Part shown: piece by piece, positions 15,741 through 24,698 of the stretch
How the letters are laid out: each line of letters starts with the position of its first letter
Numbering within the stretch: position 1 is the stretch's first letter
Assembly (NCBI GenBank): GCA_934636825.1
Contig: CAKUBG010000017.1
Coordinates: 1-61,856, forward strand
Length of the DNA: 61,856 bases
From: an uncultured bacterium
Lineage (GTDB): Bacteria; Vulcanimicrobiota; Xenobia; Xenobiales; Xenobiaceae
Reading direction: 5' to 3'
Position numbers and translations under genes: made by a program
Notes under the pieces: model-generated
Database searches by the model: none
What the model was told of the DNA's origin: nothing
The model's input: only the letters and a program-made list of their open reading frames with translations

Positions 15741-18341
15741 GTGCAAATTATTCTATCCCACTCCCGGACTAACTTTAACGCTTTGGCTTCACTGGTTTTG
15801 GCCAGACGCTTATATCCGGAAGGCAAGATCTACCTTGTGGGCAAAGCCGAGCCTAAAACTCGCGAGTTTATTGTGCAAAACAGCAAGTTTTTGGATCTTG
15901 CGGAAGAAGAGGATTATCACAACGAACCTGTCGAGCTGGTTGTTTTAGTAGGTGTGCGCGAGCCGCATCGCTTGGGCAAATTTTCCGACTTAGTCACTCA
16001 ACCTTATATTCCGGTTCATATTTATGATAACCATAAAGCCACTCACCAATCTATTATGGGCGATTTAGAGTCTATCGAAGAGAATGGCTCTACGGTTACG
16101 GTTTTATTGCACGAGTTGCAAAAGAAAAATATCAGCTTATCGGCAGCCGAAGCTACTTTATGCCTTCTCGGACTTTACGAAGAGACAGGCTCTTTAACTT
16201 ATAGTAGCACTACCTACGAAGATATTTTGGCGGCAGCTTATATGGTCAAACAAGGGGGAAGTTTGGAAGCTGTCTCTCTGTTGGGACAGCGTCGTTTAAC
16301 TGCCGAACAAAAGCTTTTAGTCGAAAAGTTACTCGGCTCCATCCAATACTGGCAAGTAGCTGGCCGCCAATGTATGTTTGTTTCTGCTCAAACTGATGAG
16401 CATTTGGACGATCTTTCTTCCGTAGCCGATCAAATTATGGAAGTAGAAAATCCGGAAGTGCTTTTCTGTGTGATCAATATGGCCAAGCGCTCCTATATTG
16501 TGGCTAGGAGTTTACCCGCTTCTTTAGATGTATTTGCTGTTTTGCGTGAACTAGGTGGAGCCGGTCATTCCACCTCAGCTTTTGCTTGCGTTAAACTCCA
16601 TGAGTTAGATAAGTTAATTGAAGAAATAAAGAGTATTGCCGAATCGCGAGCTCCGCGAGTTGTTACAGCTAAAGATATGATGAGTTCTCCTGTGGAGGGA
16701 CTCAATTTAGAAGAACATTTAACTGTAGCTCAAGCTGCCGAAAAATTGCAAAAGATGAGCCATTCTGCGGTATGCGCTTGTCGCGATCAACGCTTTGTAG
16801 GTATGCTTTCCAGAGCTGACATCGATAAAGCTTTGGGGCACGGTTTGCAACATGAGCCTGTAGAAACTTACGTCAATCAGGATTGTACTACCGTAGAGCC
16901 CGACACAACTATGGCGGATGTGCGCCGTATTCTGACAGAAAATGCTCTAGGGTGCGCTCCTGTTTTGGATAAAGGGCGCTTGATAGGTATCGTTAGCAAA
17001 AGTGATATTTTACGGGCTTTAAATAATTTTGTCGGAGACAATTTTGTCAGCGGTGGCAACAATTTAGTACCAGTTGAATTTGTGCGCTTAAAAGCCGAAA
17101 CTCTCACTTTATTGAAGCGTTGTGGTGAAATCGGCGCCGAAGTCGGCTTAAAAATTTTTGCTGTGGGCGGCTTTGTACGCGATATGTTACTCCATATTGC
17201 CAATAATGATATAGATTTAGTGGCTGAGGGTGACGGTATCTCTTTTGCCAAAGTGTTGGCCCAGCAATTGCATGGTATATGTAAAGTTCATGAAACTTTT
17301 GCCACCGCTCAAGTTTGTTTACCGGATGGCTTAAAATTAGATGTAGTTACAGCTCGCACCGAAACTTATACACGTCCGGCCGCTTTGCCTGATGTGCAAG
17401 GCAGCACGCTTAAACAGGATCTTTTTCGCCGTGATTTCAGCATAAATGCTATGGCTTTGCAACTTGATCCAGATAATTTTGGGCAGCTTATCGACTTCTT
17501 CGGAGCTCGCTCCGACTTGGAAAAAGGCACAGTGCGCATTTTGCACAATTTGTCTTTTGTTGATGATCCGACTCGCATTTTCCGTGCCATCAAATTTGAG
17601 CAACGTTATGGTTTCCATATGGATCGAAATACTGTCCATTTGTTGCGTTCAGCTGTAAATATGGGACTAGTCAAAATGGTAAGTCCCGAGCGTTTGGGCA
17701 ACGAGCTTTGGCAAATTTTGCAAGAGCCCTCGCCGCGCAATAGTTTAATACGTATGGACGAATTGCAAGTCTTACAAACTTTGGACAGCCGTTTGGAATT
17801 AAGCGAAACGGCGCGGGCCCATTTGGAAAATGGAGAAATTTTAGTGCGTGAATATCGCGATTTGCTACTCCACGAAGAGGCCAGCTTGCCGCTGCTCTAT
17901 TTAAACATTTTGCTACTCGATTCACTGCCTCCGGAAGATATTGCCAAGTTTATCAAAACTTACGCACTTTTCCCCGGCAGCGCCCACAAGCTTTTGATTT
18001 TGACTCAAGACAAAATAGAGCAGTTGCTGGCCACCTTGGGGTCGCCCGAAATCGGCAATGCTGCCATATTTAAAAGCTTGTGCAAATATTCTTTAGAAGG
18101 TGTAATTTGTCTGGCTGCGCACAGTGACGACTCTTTAGTAAAAAAACGCATTGCCGATTACGTGCGCTTTTTGCGCTTTGTCGAGCCTCCTTTAAAAGGA
18201 GCCGACCTAATTGCTATGGGCTATAAACCAGGCCCACAATTTGCGCAAATCTTAAAATGGGCCTTGCAAGAGCGCCTTGAAGGTCGGCTCAATTCTGCTG
18301 CGGAGGCTCGACAAGCTGTGGCGGCCGCCTTCCCACTGTAA
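15741..18341 (+). CDS. DHH-CBS-tRNA nucleotidyltransferase fusion with a degenerate DHH domain
   Basis: This 866-residue fusion starts at GTG. Residues 1-290 are a DHH/DHHA1-type phosphoesterase. Two CBS domains follow (about 308-430), then a class II nucleotidyltransferase (CCA- or A-adding/poly(A) polymerase, 455-866). The transferase is intact, with GGFVRD (475-480), catalytic Asp490 and Asp492 (NDIDLV) and RRDFSINAMA. The DHH half has lost its metal ligands: the usual D-F-D-A-L-A-S reads NFNALAS (11-17). The Asp of the second strand is Gly71, DHH is DNH (96-98), and DTG is ETG (148-150). It matures tRNA 3' ends; the DHH part is probably structural or regulatory. Confidence 0.93.
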   Translation: MQIILSHSRTNFNALASLVLARRLYPEGKIYLVGKAEPKTREFIVQNSKFLDLAEEEDYHNEPVELVVLVGVREPHRLGKFSDLVTQPYIPVHIYDNHKATHQSIMGDLESIEENGSTVTVLLHELQKKNISLSAAEATLCLLGLYEETGSLTYSSTTYEDILAAAYMVKQGGSLEAVSLLGQRRLTAEQKLLVEKLLGSIQYWQVAGRQCMFVSAQTDEHLDDLSSVADQIMEVENPEVLFCVINMAKRSYIVARSLPASLDVFAVLRELGGAGHSTSAFACVKLHELDKLIEEIKSIAESRAPRVVTAKDMMSSPVEGLNLEEHLTVAQAAEKLQKMSHSAVCACRDQRFVGMLSRADIDKALGHGLQHEPVETYVNQDCTTVEPDTTMADVRRILTENALGCAPVLDKGRLIGIVSKSDILRALNNFVGDNFVSGGNNLVPVEFVRLKAETLTLLKRCGEIGAEVGLKIFAVGGFVRDMLLHIANNDIDLVAEGDGISFAKVLAQQLHGICKVHETFATAQVCLPDGLKLDVVTARTETYTRPAALPDVQGSTLKQDLFRRDFSINAMALQLDPDNFGQLIDFFGARSDLEKGTVRILHNLSFVDDPTRIFRAIKFEQRYGFHMDRNTVHLLRSAVNMGLVKMVSPERLGNELWQILQEPSPRNSLIRMDELQVLQTLDSRLELSETARAHLENGEILVREYRDLLLHEEASLPLLYLNILLLDSLPPEDIAKFIKTYALFPGSAHKLLILTQDKIEQLLATLGSPEIGNAAIFKSLCKYSLEGVICLAAHSDDSLVKKRIADYVRFLRFVEPPLKGADLIAMGYKPGPQFAQILKWALQERLEGRLNSAAEARQAVAAAFPL

Positions 18342-18346
18342 AAAGT

Positions 18347-18379
18347 GAGTGCTTTTTTAGCAGAGCTTTTAGCACTCTA
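18347..18379. terminator. Hairpin between convergent genes
   Basis: The 7-bp stem GAGTGCT/AGCACTC (18347-18353 with 18371-18377) lies directly between the nucleotidyltransferase stop and the convergent small gene. On the minus strand it is followed by ACTTTTTA, so it serves at least the minus gene, and possibly both. Confidence 0.5.
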
Positions 18380-18724
18380 GCTATTATGACTCGGAATATT
18401 GCCGCAAGCTCCATGCTCGCAAGCTACTACCGAAGCGTAGTTTGGGTTTTGGGCCACAAAATTGGGCACGTCGCGTTTTCTTATATGAGCTTGCGGATCT
18501 AGCCCCAGCAAAAGGCGTCGCACTTCGCGTACTTCATCCAGGGAAGCTATTATTTGTAAAAGTTCTAGCTCCAAAGCGGCTCTGCGCCTTTTGCTATGTG
18601 GGTTTAGCCTTTGCCAAAAGCTCTGCAACTTGTAAATACGCTCTCCTAAGGCGGCCGCCTGGGTGAGCAAATCGCGTTCGCGTCGTTCTAAAATTTCATC
18701 AATGTTTGTTGGGCTATAGGTCAT
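18377..18724 (-). CDS. Small hypothetical helical protein
   Basis: I do not recognise this 115-residue protein. Residues 7-75 look entirely helical and charged, with regular Leu spacing and many Arg and Glu (for example ERRERDLLTQAAALGERI), compatible with a coiled-coil pair. The tail (80-115) is irregular and contains two Cys. There is no clear ribosome binding site before the ATG at 18724. An open frame on the opposite strand (18442-18666) is less protein-like. It is retained as a probable gene because it fills an otherwise empty convergent gap and has a downstream hairpin. Confidence 0.5.
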   Translation of the reverse strand: MTYSPTNIDEILERRERDLLTQAAALGERIYKLQSFWQRLNPHSKRRRAALELELLQIIASLDEVREVRRLLLGLDPQAHIRKRDVPNFVAQNPNYASVVACEHGACGNIPSHNS

Positions 18725-18825
18725 TTCTTAGTCTTTTTTTTGTATAAAAAGTATTCATTTTATATTTCAGGATAGTCTAATAGGCTGTCTACTTTGTTAT
18801 AAAAAAGTCTTTTGCACCTTATCGC

Positions 18826-18884
18826 TACAAAAAAAACTGTCCTCCCTGGCAGAAAAAATTTTCGAACCTAAAGAAGACAGTTTT
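18826..18884 (-). terminator. Terminator of the secreted repeat-module gene
   Basis: On the minus strand AAAACTGTC (18884-18876) pairs with GACAGTTTT (18841-18833), followed by further T residues. The loop is long (34 bases) and may fold further. Confidence 0.65.
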
Positions 18885-18910
18885 GTGGCTAATTTATTTT
18901 AGTGAGTAAT

Positions 18911-19777
18911 TTATTTGCTGCGTAAAGCTGGAGAAAGTACGGTTATTTGACTGACACGACCTTGTGTTAAGCGGAAGCCTATGCCTCTATTTTCATAAAT
19001 CAAACTGCCATTAGCAGCTTTAGTTTGACCGAAAACTTTGGTGACTTCAGATTGGGAAGAACCAACTTTCACGCCTTCCTTGGTAATGAAATCGCCCGTT
19101 TCCATCACTACACCTTCAATAATTTGTTTGGAATTGACAATTAAACCGATGGCTTCTTCTTTATAGCGATGCAAACTGCGTCCTTGACCCATGGGAGTAA
19201 CGTTGTCGGCATTGCCCCAAGAATTGCTCACAGTTGAAAGGTGAGTACCTATTTTTATAGAGCCGACACGTTTGCCAGGCACGATAATACGATCGCCTAA
19301 GAGAGGGCGTTCGTCTTCACGTTTAAACACGTAAATGCTGGACACTTTGCCATTTCTAATACTGAAAGCCAAACCTCGGGAGGCATAATTTATATTGCCT
19401 TGGCCGCGTTGTAAACCTTGTCCGTACACTTTGGTAACTGAAGTTCCGGCTGAACCTATGCCTATACCTTCGGGAGTTTTCCAATTGCCTCCCAGAACGG
19501 TAATACCGATAACAGCTCCGTTAGAGCCCATAAATACAGCTAACCCCTTATTCTTGAAATGGAGCAACTGAGAATTGGGATCGTTAGGAGAAGCTACTAC
19601 CTTGCTGGGAGCTCCCAATATTGAGCGGACTTGGTTTATATTTTGGCCCAAGCTAACGGAGCCGACGCTGCGTCCGCCTTGAATAGAGTTTCCTCCGGCC
19701 GCGTAAGCAAAGTTCAGTAACAATAAAAATGATAAAGCTGCGCTGAAAGTCAGCCTAAAAATACGTTTGCAAATCAT
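18911..19777 (-). CDS. Secreted protein with four tandem repeat modules
   Basis: The named family is not recognised. A clear signal peptide (1-26, cleavage near AYA-AGG) is followed by four related modules at about 35-97, 103-152, 165-228 and 234-284. Odd-numbered copies carry G(K/R)xVGSxxxG. Even-numbered ones carry GIxIGS or GVKVGS, then V(T)KVxGQ and Y.(S/N)RG(L/I)xF.x..GxVSxIxV. The arrangement suggests duplication of a two-module unit. A membrane-anchored paralogue with two modules is at 7932-8600. It is probably periplasmic or surface-exposed and beta-rich. Monocistronic, with a downstream terminator. Confidence 0.8.
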   Translation of the reverse strand: MICKRIFRLTFSAALSFLLLLNFAYAAGGNSIQGGRSVGSVSLGQNINQVRSILGAPSKVVASPNDPNSQLLHFKNKGLAVFMGSNGAVIGITVLGGNWKTPEGIGIGSAGTSVTKVYGQGLQRGQGNINYASRGLAFSIRNGKVSSIYVFKREDERPLLGDRIIVPGKRVGSIKIGTHLSTVSNSWGNADNVTPMGQGRSLHRYKEEAIGLIVNSKQIIEGVVMETGDFITKEGVKVGSSQSEVTKVFGQTKAANGSLIYENRGIGFRLTQGRVSQITVLSPALRSK

Positions 19778-19963
19778 AGTCGGTTAAATTCAGATTAACT
19801 AAAATTGTTCCTTTCTTTCTGGCTGATACGGATGACTGGTGCATACTGTCCAAATGGCAGTGGCTGGCAGTTTTGAAGGAGAGAAAGAGCCCATTGGGAA
19901 GATCCACTGCTGAATTTTTTTCGCGCAGATACAAACGACGGTAAGCGTCAAGAGGAACTTAAA

Positions 19964-21142
19964 GTGAACAGATTATTAAACTGGCTCGGCAAGATGGTAG
20001 AAAGCGCGACGTTACAATGCCTTTCTCCTATACATCATCGCTTGCTGTTTTTTTTAATTATCTTTTTACTTATAGCTTCGACGGCAGCTATCGCTTTTGA
20101 TATTGGCGGATTGCCTTACAATTGGTTCTCTATACCGGTTTTTTTGGCTTGTTTATTTTTTAAACGCAAAGGCTTAGTTGTGTTACCTCCGGCTTATATC
20201 CTTTTGCTGGTAGGTTTGTGGAGCCGTCAGGAAATGAACCTGGCCGATATGCTCAGCTGGTCTGCTTTTGAATTTGCCAAGTGGGCGATAGTAGCTGCGT
20301 TTACCATTATCACAGTTGAGGGAGCCGCCCGCCGTCGCCGCAAAGACGCCGATCTTGAACATGATGTCGATCGTGCCAGAACTTTGCAACGAGCTTTAGT
20401 GCCGCCAAACTGTGAAATAGGCAGAGTAAAACTGTGTGGTATCATGCAACCTTGCCGCAGTGTAGGCGGCGACTTTTATTATTTCCGTCCTTTTCAGGAA
20501 AAATTTATTGTCTTTTGTTTGGGTGATGTTATGGGCAAAGGCGTGCCCGCTTCTATGGTTATGTCCATAGTTATGAGCTTTTTCTTTGAATGGGGAAAAA
20601 AGAGCTCGTCTCCCGCTCAGATTTTAGGAATTTTAAATCAGCGCCTTTTGGGATTGTGGCGCGATGATAATACCTGGTTTACTACTTTATTTTACGGCGT
20701 ATTCAACGAAGAAAGCAGCATACTTACTTACGCGTCCGGCGGCCACGATACGGCTTTATTGCTTAAAGACGACGGTTCTGTACAGCAATTGCATACCGAC
20801 GGAGTGCCCATAGGAGCTTTTGAAGAAAGTGTTTGGGAAGAGAAGTCGATTACTTTGGATGGGGGTGATAGAGTAATTCTTTTTACTGACGGCTTGACCG
20901 AGGCTCGCAACAGCGAAGGGGAATTTTTTACTTTTGAACGGGTCGTCAAGTTTTTGCAAGAACATTCTACTTTATCGGCTGAAGATTTAGCCAAACAGTT
21001 GGAATTGGCTGTCTTGCGTCATACTGGTGGTACTCCGGACGACGACTTAGCCATTTTAGTTATGGAAGTTAAAAAAGGCGTAAAGTGGAATCCGCAAAAA
21101 ACTTTGGTGGCTAAAGAGCTAGGGAAGAGTAAAAAGAGCTGA
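19964..21142 (+). CDS. Membrane SpoIIE/RsbU-type serine phosphatase
   Basis: This PP2C-like phosphatase acts in partner-switching or related signalling, where it would dephosphorylate an anti-sigma-factor antagonist or similar Ser/Thr phosphoprotein. The N-terminus holds about four membrane segments (25-45, 50-68, 72-87, 100-118). A short coiled linker follows, then the phosphatase domain (about 145-375). Metal-binding motifs are SVGGDFYYF, GDVMGKGVPASM, FTDGLTEA and DDDLAILV. The start is GTG with AGAGGA seven bases upstream. No antagonist (STAS) or anti-sigma gene lies nearby, so its partner is unknown. Confidence 0.9.
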   Translation: MNRLLNWLGKMVESATLQCLSPIHHRLLFFLIIFLLIASTAAIAFDIGGLPYNWFSIPVFLACLFFKRKGLVVLPPAYILLLVGLWSRQEMNLADMLSWSAFEFAKWAIVAAFTIITVEGAARRRRKDADLEHDVDRARTLQRALVPPNCEIGRVKLCGIMQPCRSVGGDFYYFRPFQEKFIVFCLGDVMGKGVPASMVMSIVMSFFFEWGKKSSSPAQILGILNQRLLGLWRDDNTWFTTLFYGVFNEESSILTYASGGHDTALLLKDDGSVQQLHTDGVPIGAFEESVWEEKSITLDGGDRVILFTDGLTEARNSEGEFFTFERVVKFLQEHSTLSAEDLAKQLELAVLRHTGGTPDDDLAILVMEVKKGVKWNPQKTLVAKELGKSKKS

Positions 21143-21285
21143 ACTTATTCAGTAGTTATATTTTTCGAGTTATTTTTTACGGTATATTAGCGCGAGAAAT
21201 AGGCAGGAGAGCGTGCTAATAATGTATAAAGCTAAAGGTACATTTTTTCAAGATAATTGAGGCTGAAGCAGAAAATTAAGCCGTG

Positions 21286-21320
21286 GGCCGGGAAGCCTAT
21301 GTTTCCTTGGCGCTTTTTTT
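21286..21320 (+). terminator. Weak terminator-like hairpin before tkt
   Basis: GCC-G-GGAA (21287-21294) can pair with TTCC-TT-GGC (21303-21311), followed by CTTTTTTT. It may end the phosphatase transcript or lie in the tkt leader. An in-frame GTG at 21321 follows the T run directly and is therefore a poor tkt start. Confidence 0.4.
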
Positions 21321-21377
21321 GTGAAAAATTTCCCTCGTCCTCAATCGGGTAAAACTAAATTTAAGGAGACTGTTCCT

Positions 21378-23384
21378 TTGAGTAGTAAGTTAGCAGGCGA
21401 TAAACTTTGCATTGACGTTATTCGTGGTTTGGCTATGGACGGCCCTCAGCAAGCTCGTTCCGGTCACCCTGGCGCCGCTATGGCTCTAGCTCCTTTAGGT
21501 TGGACTATGTTCAGCAAGATCATGAAACATGATCCTAAAGATCCTCACTGGCACAATCGCGACCGCTTTATTCTGTCCTGTGGACACGCTTCTATGCTCA
21601 TCTACAGTTTGCTGCATCTTTCCGGATATGGCCTTACTCTCGACGATTTGAAAAACTTCCGTCAGTGGGGCTCTCTTACTCCCGGACATCCCGAATACGG
21701 CCACACTGCCGGTGTCGAAATGACGACCGGTCCTTTGGGCCAGGGACTTTCCAGCGCCGTAGGTTTCGCTTTAGCTGAGCGCTACATCGCTTCTTATTTC
21801 AACCGTCCTAATTTTAATGTCATGGACCATTACACTTATGTGTTCTGCTCCGACGGCGACCTTATGGAAGGTATCACTTCCGAAGCCGGTTCCTTGGCCG
21901 CTACTTTGGGCTTAGGAAAACTTATTGCCGTTTATGATGACAATCGCATTACCATTGAAGGCAATACTGACATTGCTTTTACCGAAGATCGCGTAGCTCG
22001 CTATGCTGCTTACGGTTGGCACACTCAGCGCGTCGAAGACGCCAATGACACCGCCGCTTTCGAAGCTGCTATTGCCGCCGCTCAGAAGGATCCTCGTCCT
22101 TCCTTAATTTCGGTAAGATCTCACATCGCTTATCCTTCTCCCAAGATGCAAGATACTTCCGCTTCTCACGGCACTCCCTTCGGTGAAGAAGAAATTTCCG
22201 CCACCAAGAAGGTTATGGGCTTGCCTGAGCACGAGAAGTTCTATGTGCCTGCCGAAGTTTATGCTACTTGCAGCAAGATCCAAGCTAAAGGCGCTCAAGA
22301 GCACGCAGCTTGGAACGAGCTTTTCGCTGCCTATGCTAAAGAATATCCCGAATTAGCTGCCGAGTTTGAAAGCTGGATGGAAGGCAAACTTCCCGAAGGT
22401 TGGGACAAAGATCTTATCACTTTCGAGCCCGATGCTAAGGGCATGGCTACTCGCGTTTCTTCCGGAAAAGTTATCAACGCTATTGCCGAGCGTTTGCCCA
22501 ACCTTATCGGTGGCTCCGCCGACTTAGAGCCTTCCACCAAGACTCTTATTAAAGGTTCTCCTGCTCAGAGTCCCGAGCATCACGAAGGTCGCAATATCCA
22601 CTTTGGTATTCGCGAACACGGTATGGCTGCTGTAACCAACGGCATTATGTTGCACGGCGGTCTCCACGCCTACGACGCCACTTTCTTGGTCTTTGCCGAC
22701 TATATGCGCGGTTCTGTTCGCTTAGGTGCTTTGATGGGCCTTAACGGTATCCACGTCTGGACTCACGACTCTATCGGTTTAGGCGAAGATGGCCCCACTC
22801 ACCAGCCTATCGAGCATTTGGCCTCCTTACGCATTATTCCTAACTTCACTTTGTTGCGTCCTTGCGATGCCAACGAAACTGCCGAAGCTTGGAAAGTGGC
22901 TATTACCCACCGCGAAGGCCCTGTCGGTTTAGCTTTAACTCGTCAGAATTTGCCCACTTTGGATCGTACCAAATACGCTCCCGCCGAAGGTTTGCGTCGT
23001 GGTGCCTACATTTTGGCCGAAGCTGAAGGCGCTGAGCCCAAGGTTATCTTGATGGCTTCCGGTTCTGAAGTACCCATCATTTTGAAAGCTCGCGAGGTAT
23101 TGCAAGCCGAAGGTATTCCTACCCGCGTTGTCAGCTTCCCCTCTTGGGAGCTTTTCGAGGCTCAGGATGCTGCTTATCGCGAAGAAGTGTTGCCTAAGCA
23201 CATTACTGCTCGCGTATCCGTAGAAGCCGCTTCCACTTTCGGTTGGGGCAAATACGTAGGCGATAAAGGATTCGCTTTAGGTATCGATCATTTCGGCGCT
23301 TCTGCTCCCTTTGAAGTTTTGTACGAGAAGTTCGGACTGACTGTAGAAAATACAGTTGCCCACGCTAAAGAGTTACTTAAGTAA
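21378..23384 (+). CDS. tkt: Transketolase
   Basis: This thiamine-diphosphate enzyme of the pentose phosphate pathway moves two-carbon units between ketoses and aldoses. Motifs seen are RSGHPGAAMALAPLGW near the N-terminus, the ThDP motif beginning GDLMEG, GGSADLEPST, and the pyrimidine-domain Glu region FGIREHGM. The start is placed at TTG 21378 (LSSKLAGDK), because AAGGAG lies ten bases before it and the length of 668 fits the family. The longer GTG at 21321 (687 residues) abuts a T run. Codon use is unusually rich in C-ending codons (TTC, TCC, ATC), as in highly expressed genes. tal follows after 87 bases. Confidence 0.96.
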   Translation: MSSKLAGDKLCIDVIRGLAMDGPQQARSGHPGAAMALAPLGWTMFSKIMKHDPKDPHWHNRDRFILSCGHASMLIYSLLHLSGYGLTLDDLKNFRQWGSLTPGHPEYGHTAGVEMTTGPLGQGLSSAVGFALAERYIASYFNRPNFNVMDHYTYVFCSDGDLMEGITSEAGSLAATLGLGKLIAVYDDNRITIEGNTDIAFTEDRVARYAAYGWHTQRVEDANDTAAFEAAIAAAQKDPRPSLISVRSHIAYPSPKMQDTSASHGTPFGEEEISATKKVMGLPEHEKFYVPAEVYATCSKIQAKGAQEHAAWNELFAAYAKEYPELAAEFESWMEGKLPEGWDKDLITFEPDAKGMATRVSSGKVINAIAERLPNLIGGSADLEPSTKTLIKGSPAQSPEHHEGRNIHFGIREHGMAAVTNGIMLHGGLHAYDATFLVFADYMRGSVRLGALMGLNGIHVWTHDSIGLGEDGPTHQPIEHLASLRIIPNFTLLRPCDANETAEAWKVAITHREGPVGLALTRQNLPTLDRTKYAPAEGLRRGAYILAEAEGAEPKVILMASGSEVPIILKAREVLQAEGIPTRVVSFPSWELFEAQDAAYREEVLPKHITARVSVEAASTFGWGKYVGDKGFALGIDHFGASAPFEVLYEKFGLTVENTVAHAKELLK

Positions 23385-23405
23385 TCGCTATTTTTAGCAG
23401 ATGAG

Positions 23406-23432
23406 ATCCTGCGCTCGAATAGGGCGCGGGAT
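23406..23432 (+). other. Hairpin in the tkt-tal spacer
   Basis: The nine-base-pair stem ATCCTGCGC/GCGCGGGAT (one G-T pair, nine-base loop) has no following T run. It may stabilise or set a processing point in a tkt-tal transcript. Confidence 0.5.
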
Positions 23433-23471
23433 GGCAAGTCCTGTCTTCAATTTGGAAAGGAACATTTTTTA

Positions 23472-24602
23472 ATGTCTAATCTTTTAGTTGAGCTCAACAA
23501 AGCCGGTGTAAGTCCTTGGTTGGACAATCTCAAACGAGAGATGTTTGCTGACGGTTCTTTGGCTAAACTTATAGCTGAAGGCGGAGTGCGTGGTCAAACT
23601 TCCAACCCTTCCATCTTCCAGAGCTCCATTTCCAAGAGCTCTATCTATGACGAAGAGATTTTGCGTTTAGCCAAACTCGGTATGGAAGCTGAACCCATTG
23701 TTTGGGAGCTTATGACCGAAGACGTACGCTCCGCTTGCGACGTATTCAAAGGACTCTTTGAAACTTCCGGCGGCACTGACGGTTTTGTCAGTTTAGAGCT
23801 CAATCCCACTTTGGCTCACGAAACCGAAGCTAGCTTAAAGCAAGCTCGCGAATTGGTCGCTAAAGTAGATCGTCCCAATTTGATGATCAAAGTTCCGGCT
23901 ACCAAAGAAGGTTTGCCCGTAGTTGAAGCTTTAATCGCCGAAGGCGTAAGCGTCAACGTAACTTTGCTTTTCTCCGTAGAGAGATATGCTGAAGTTATTG
24001 AAGCTTGGATGCGCGGTTTAGAGAAGAGAGCTGCTCAAGGTTTGTCCCTTAAGGGCGTCAATTCCGTAGCCAGTTTCTTCATTAGCCGTGTCGATACCGA
24101 ATGCGACAAGCGCTTAGATAAAGCTTACGCTGCCGACGCCAGCTTAATTGAGAAGTATGGCGATTTGCGTGGCAAGATGGCTGTAGCCAACGCTTGCTTA
24201 GCTTACGAGCTCTTCTTAAACAAGACCAACACCGAGCGCTGGCAGAAGCTGGCTGCTTTAGGTGCTCCCGTGCAGCGTCCTCTTTGGGCCAGCACCAGCA
24301 CCAAGAATCCCGCTTACAAAGACACTTTGTATGTCGATGATTTAATTGGCCCCAATTGCGTCAACACTATGCCCGACAATACTGTGGCCGCTTTCGCCGA
24401 TCACGGTACAGTTAAAGAAACTTTAACTCCCGAAGCCATTGCTCAATCTCATAAGTATATTGAGAACTTTGCTAAGAGTGGTCAAGATCTGGCTGATGTG
24501 ACTGACAACGTGTTGATGACTGATGGCGTCAAGAAGTTTGCCGTAGCTTACGAACAACTTTTAACCGCCGTTACCGAAAAGCGCACTAAACTTTTAGCCT
24601 AG
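23472..24602 (+). CDS. tal: Transaldolase
   Basis: This Schiff-base aldolase transfers a dihydroxyacetone unit in the non-oxidative pentose phosphate pathway, the partner step of transketolase just upstream. The active-site Lys140 lies in LMIKVPATKEG. Also present are QTSNPSIFQSSI (42-53), VNVTLLFSVERY and RPLWASTSTKNP. The 376-residue length fits the longer bacterial transaldolase subfamily rather than the 220-residue form. The ribosome binding site GGAAAGGA lies upstream. It shares the high-expression codon pattern with tkt. Confidence 0.96.
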   Translation: MSNLLVELNKAGVSPWLDNLKREMFADGSLAKLIAEGGVRGQTSNPSIFQSSISKSSIYDEEILRLAKLGMEAEPIVWELMTEDVRSACDVFKGLFETSGGTDGFVSLELNPTLAHETEASLKQARELVAKVDRPNLMIKVPATKEGLPVVEALIAEGVSVNVTLLFSVERYAEVIEAWMRGLEKRAAQGLSLKGVNSVASFFISRVDTECDKRLDKAYAADASLIEKYGDLRGKMAVANACLAYELFLNKTNTERWQKLAALGAPVQRPLWASTSTKNPAYKDTLYVDDLIGPNCVNTMPDNTVAAFADHGTVKETLTPEAIAQSHKYIENFAKSGQDLADVTDNVLMTDGVKKFAVAYEQLLTAVTEKRTKLLA

Positions 24603-24645
24603 TATTTAGTTCGCGAACATTCTTCGTTCGAGCTAAACTAAAGAG

Positions 24646-24684
24646 GCGAGCTGGGTCTATCTAGATTCAGCTCGTTTTTGTTTT
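24646..24684 (+). terminator. Terminator of tal
   Basis: The strong stem CGAGCTG/CAGCTCG (24647-24653 with 24668-24674), with an inner GTCTA/TAGAT pairing, is followed by TTTTTGTTTT. Confidence 0.9.
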
Positions 24685-24698
24685 ATGGACAAATAGTT

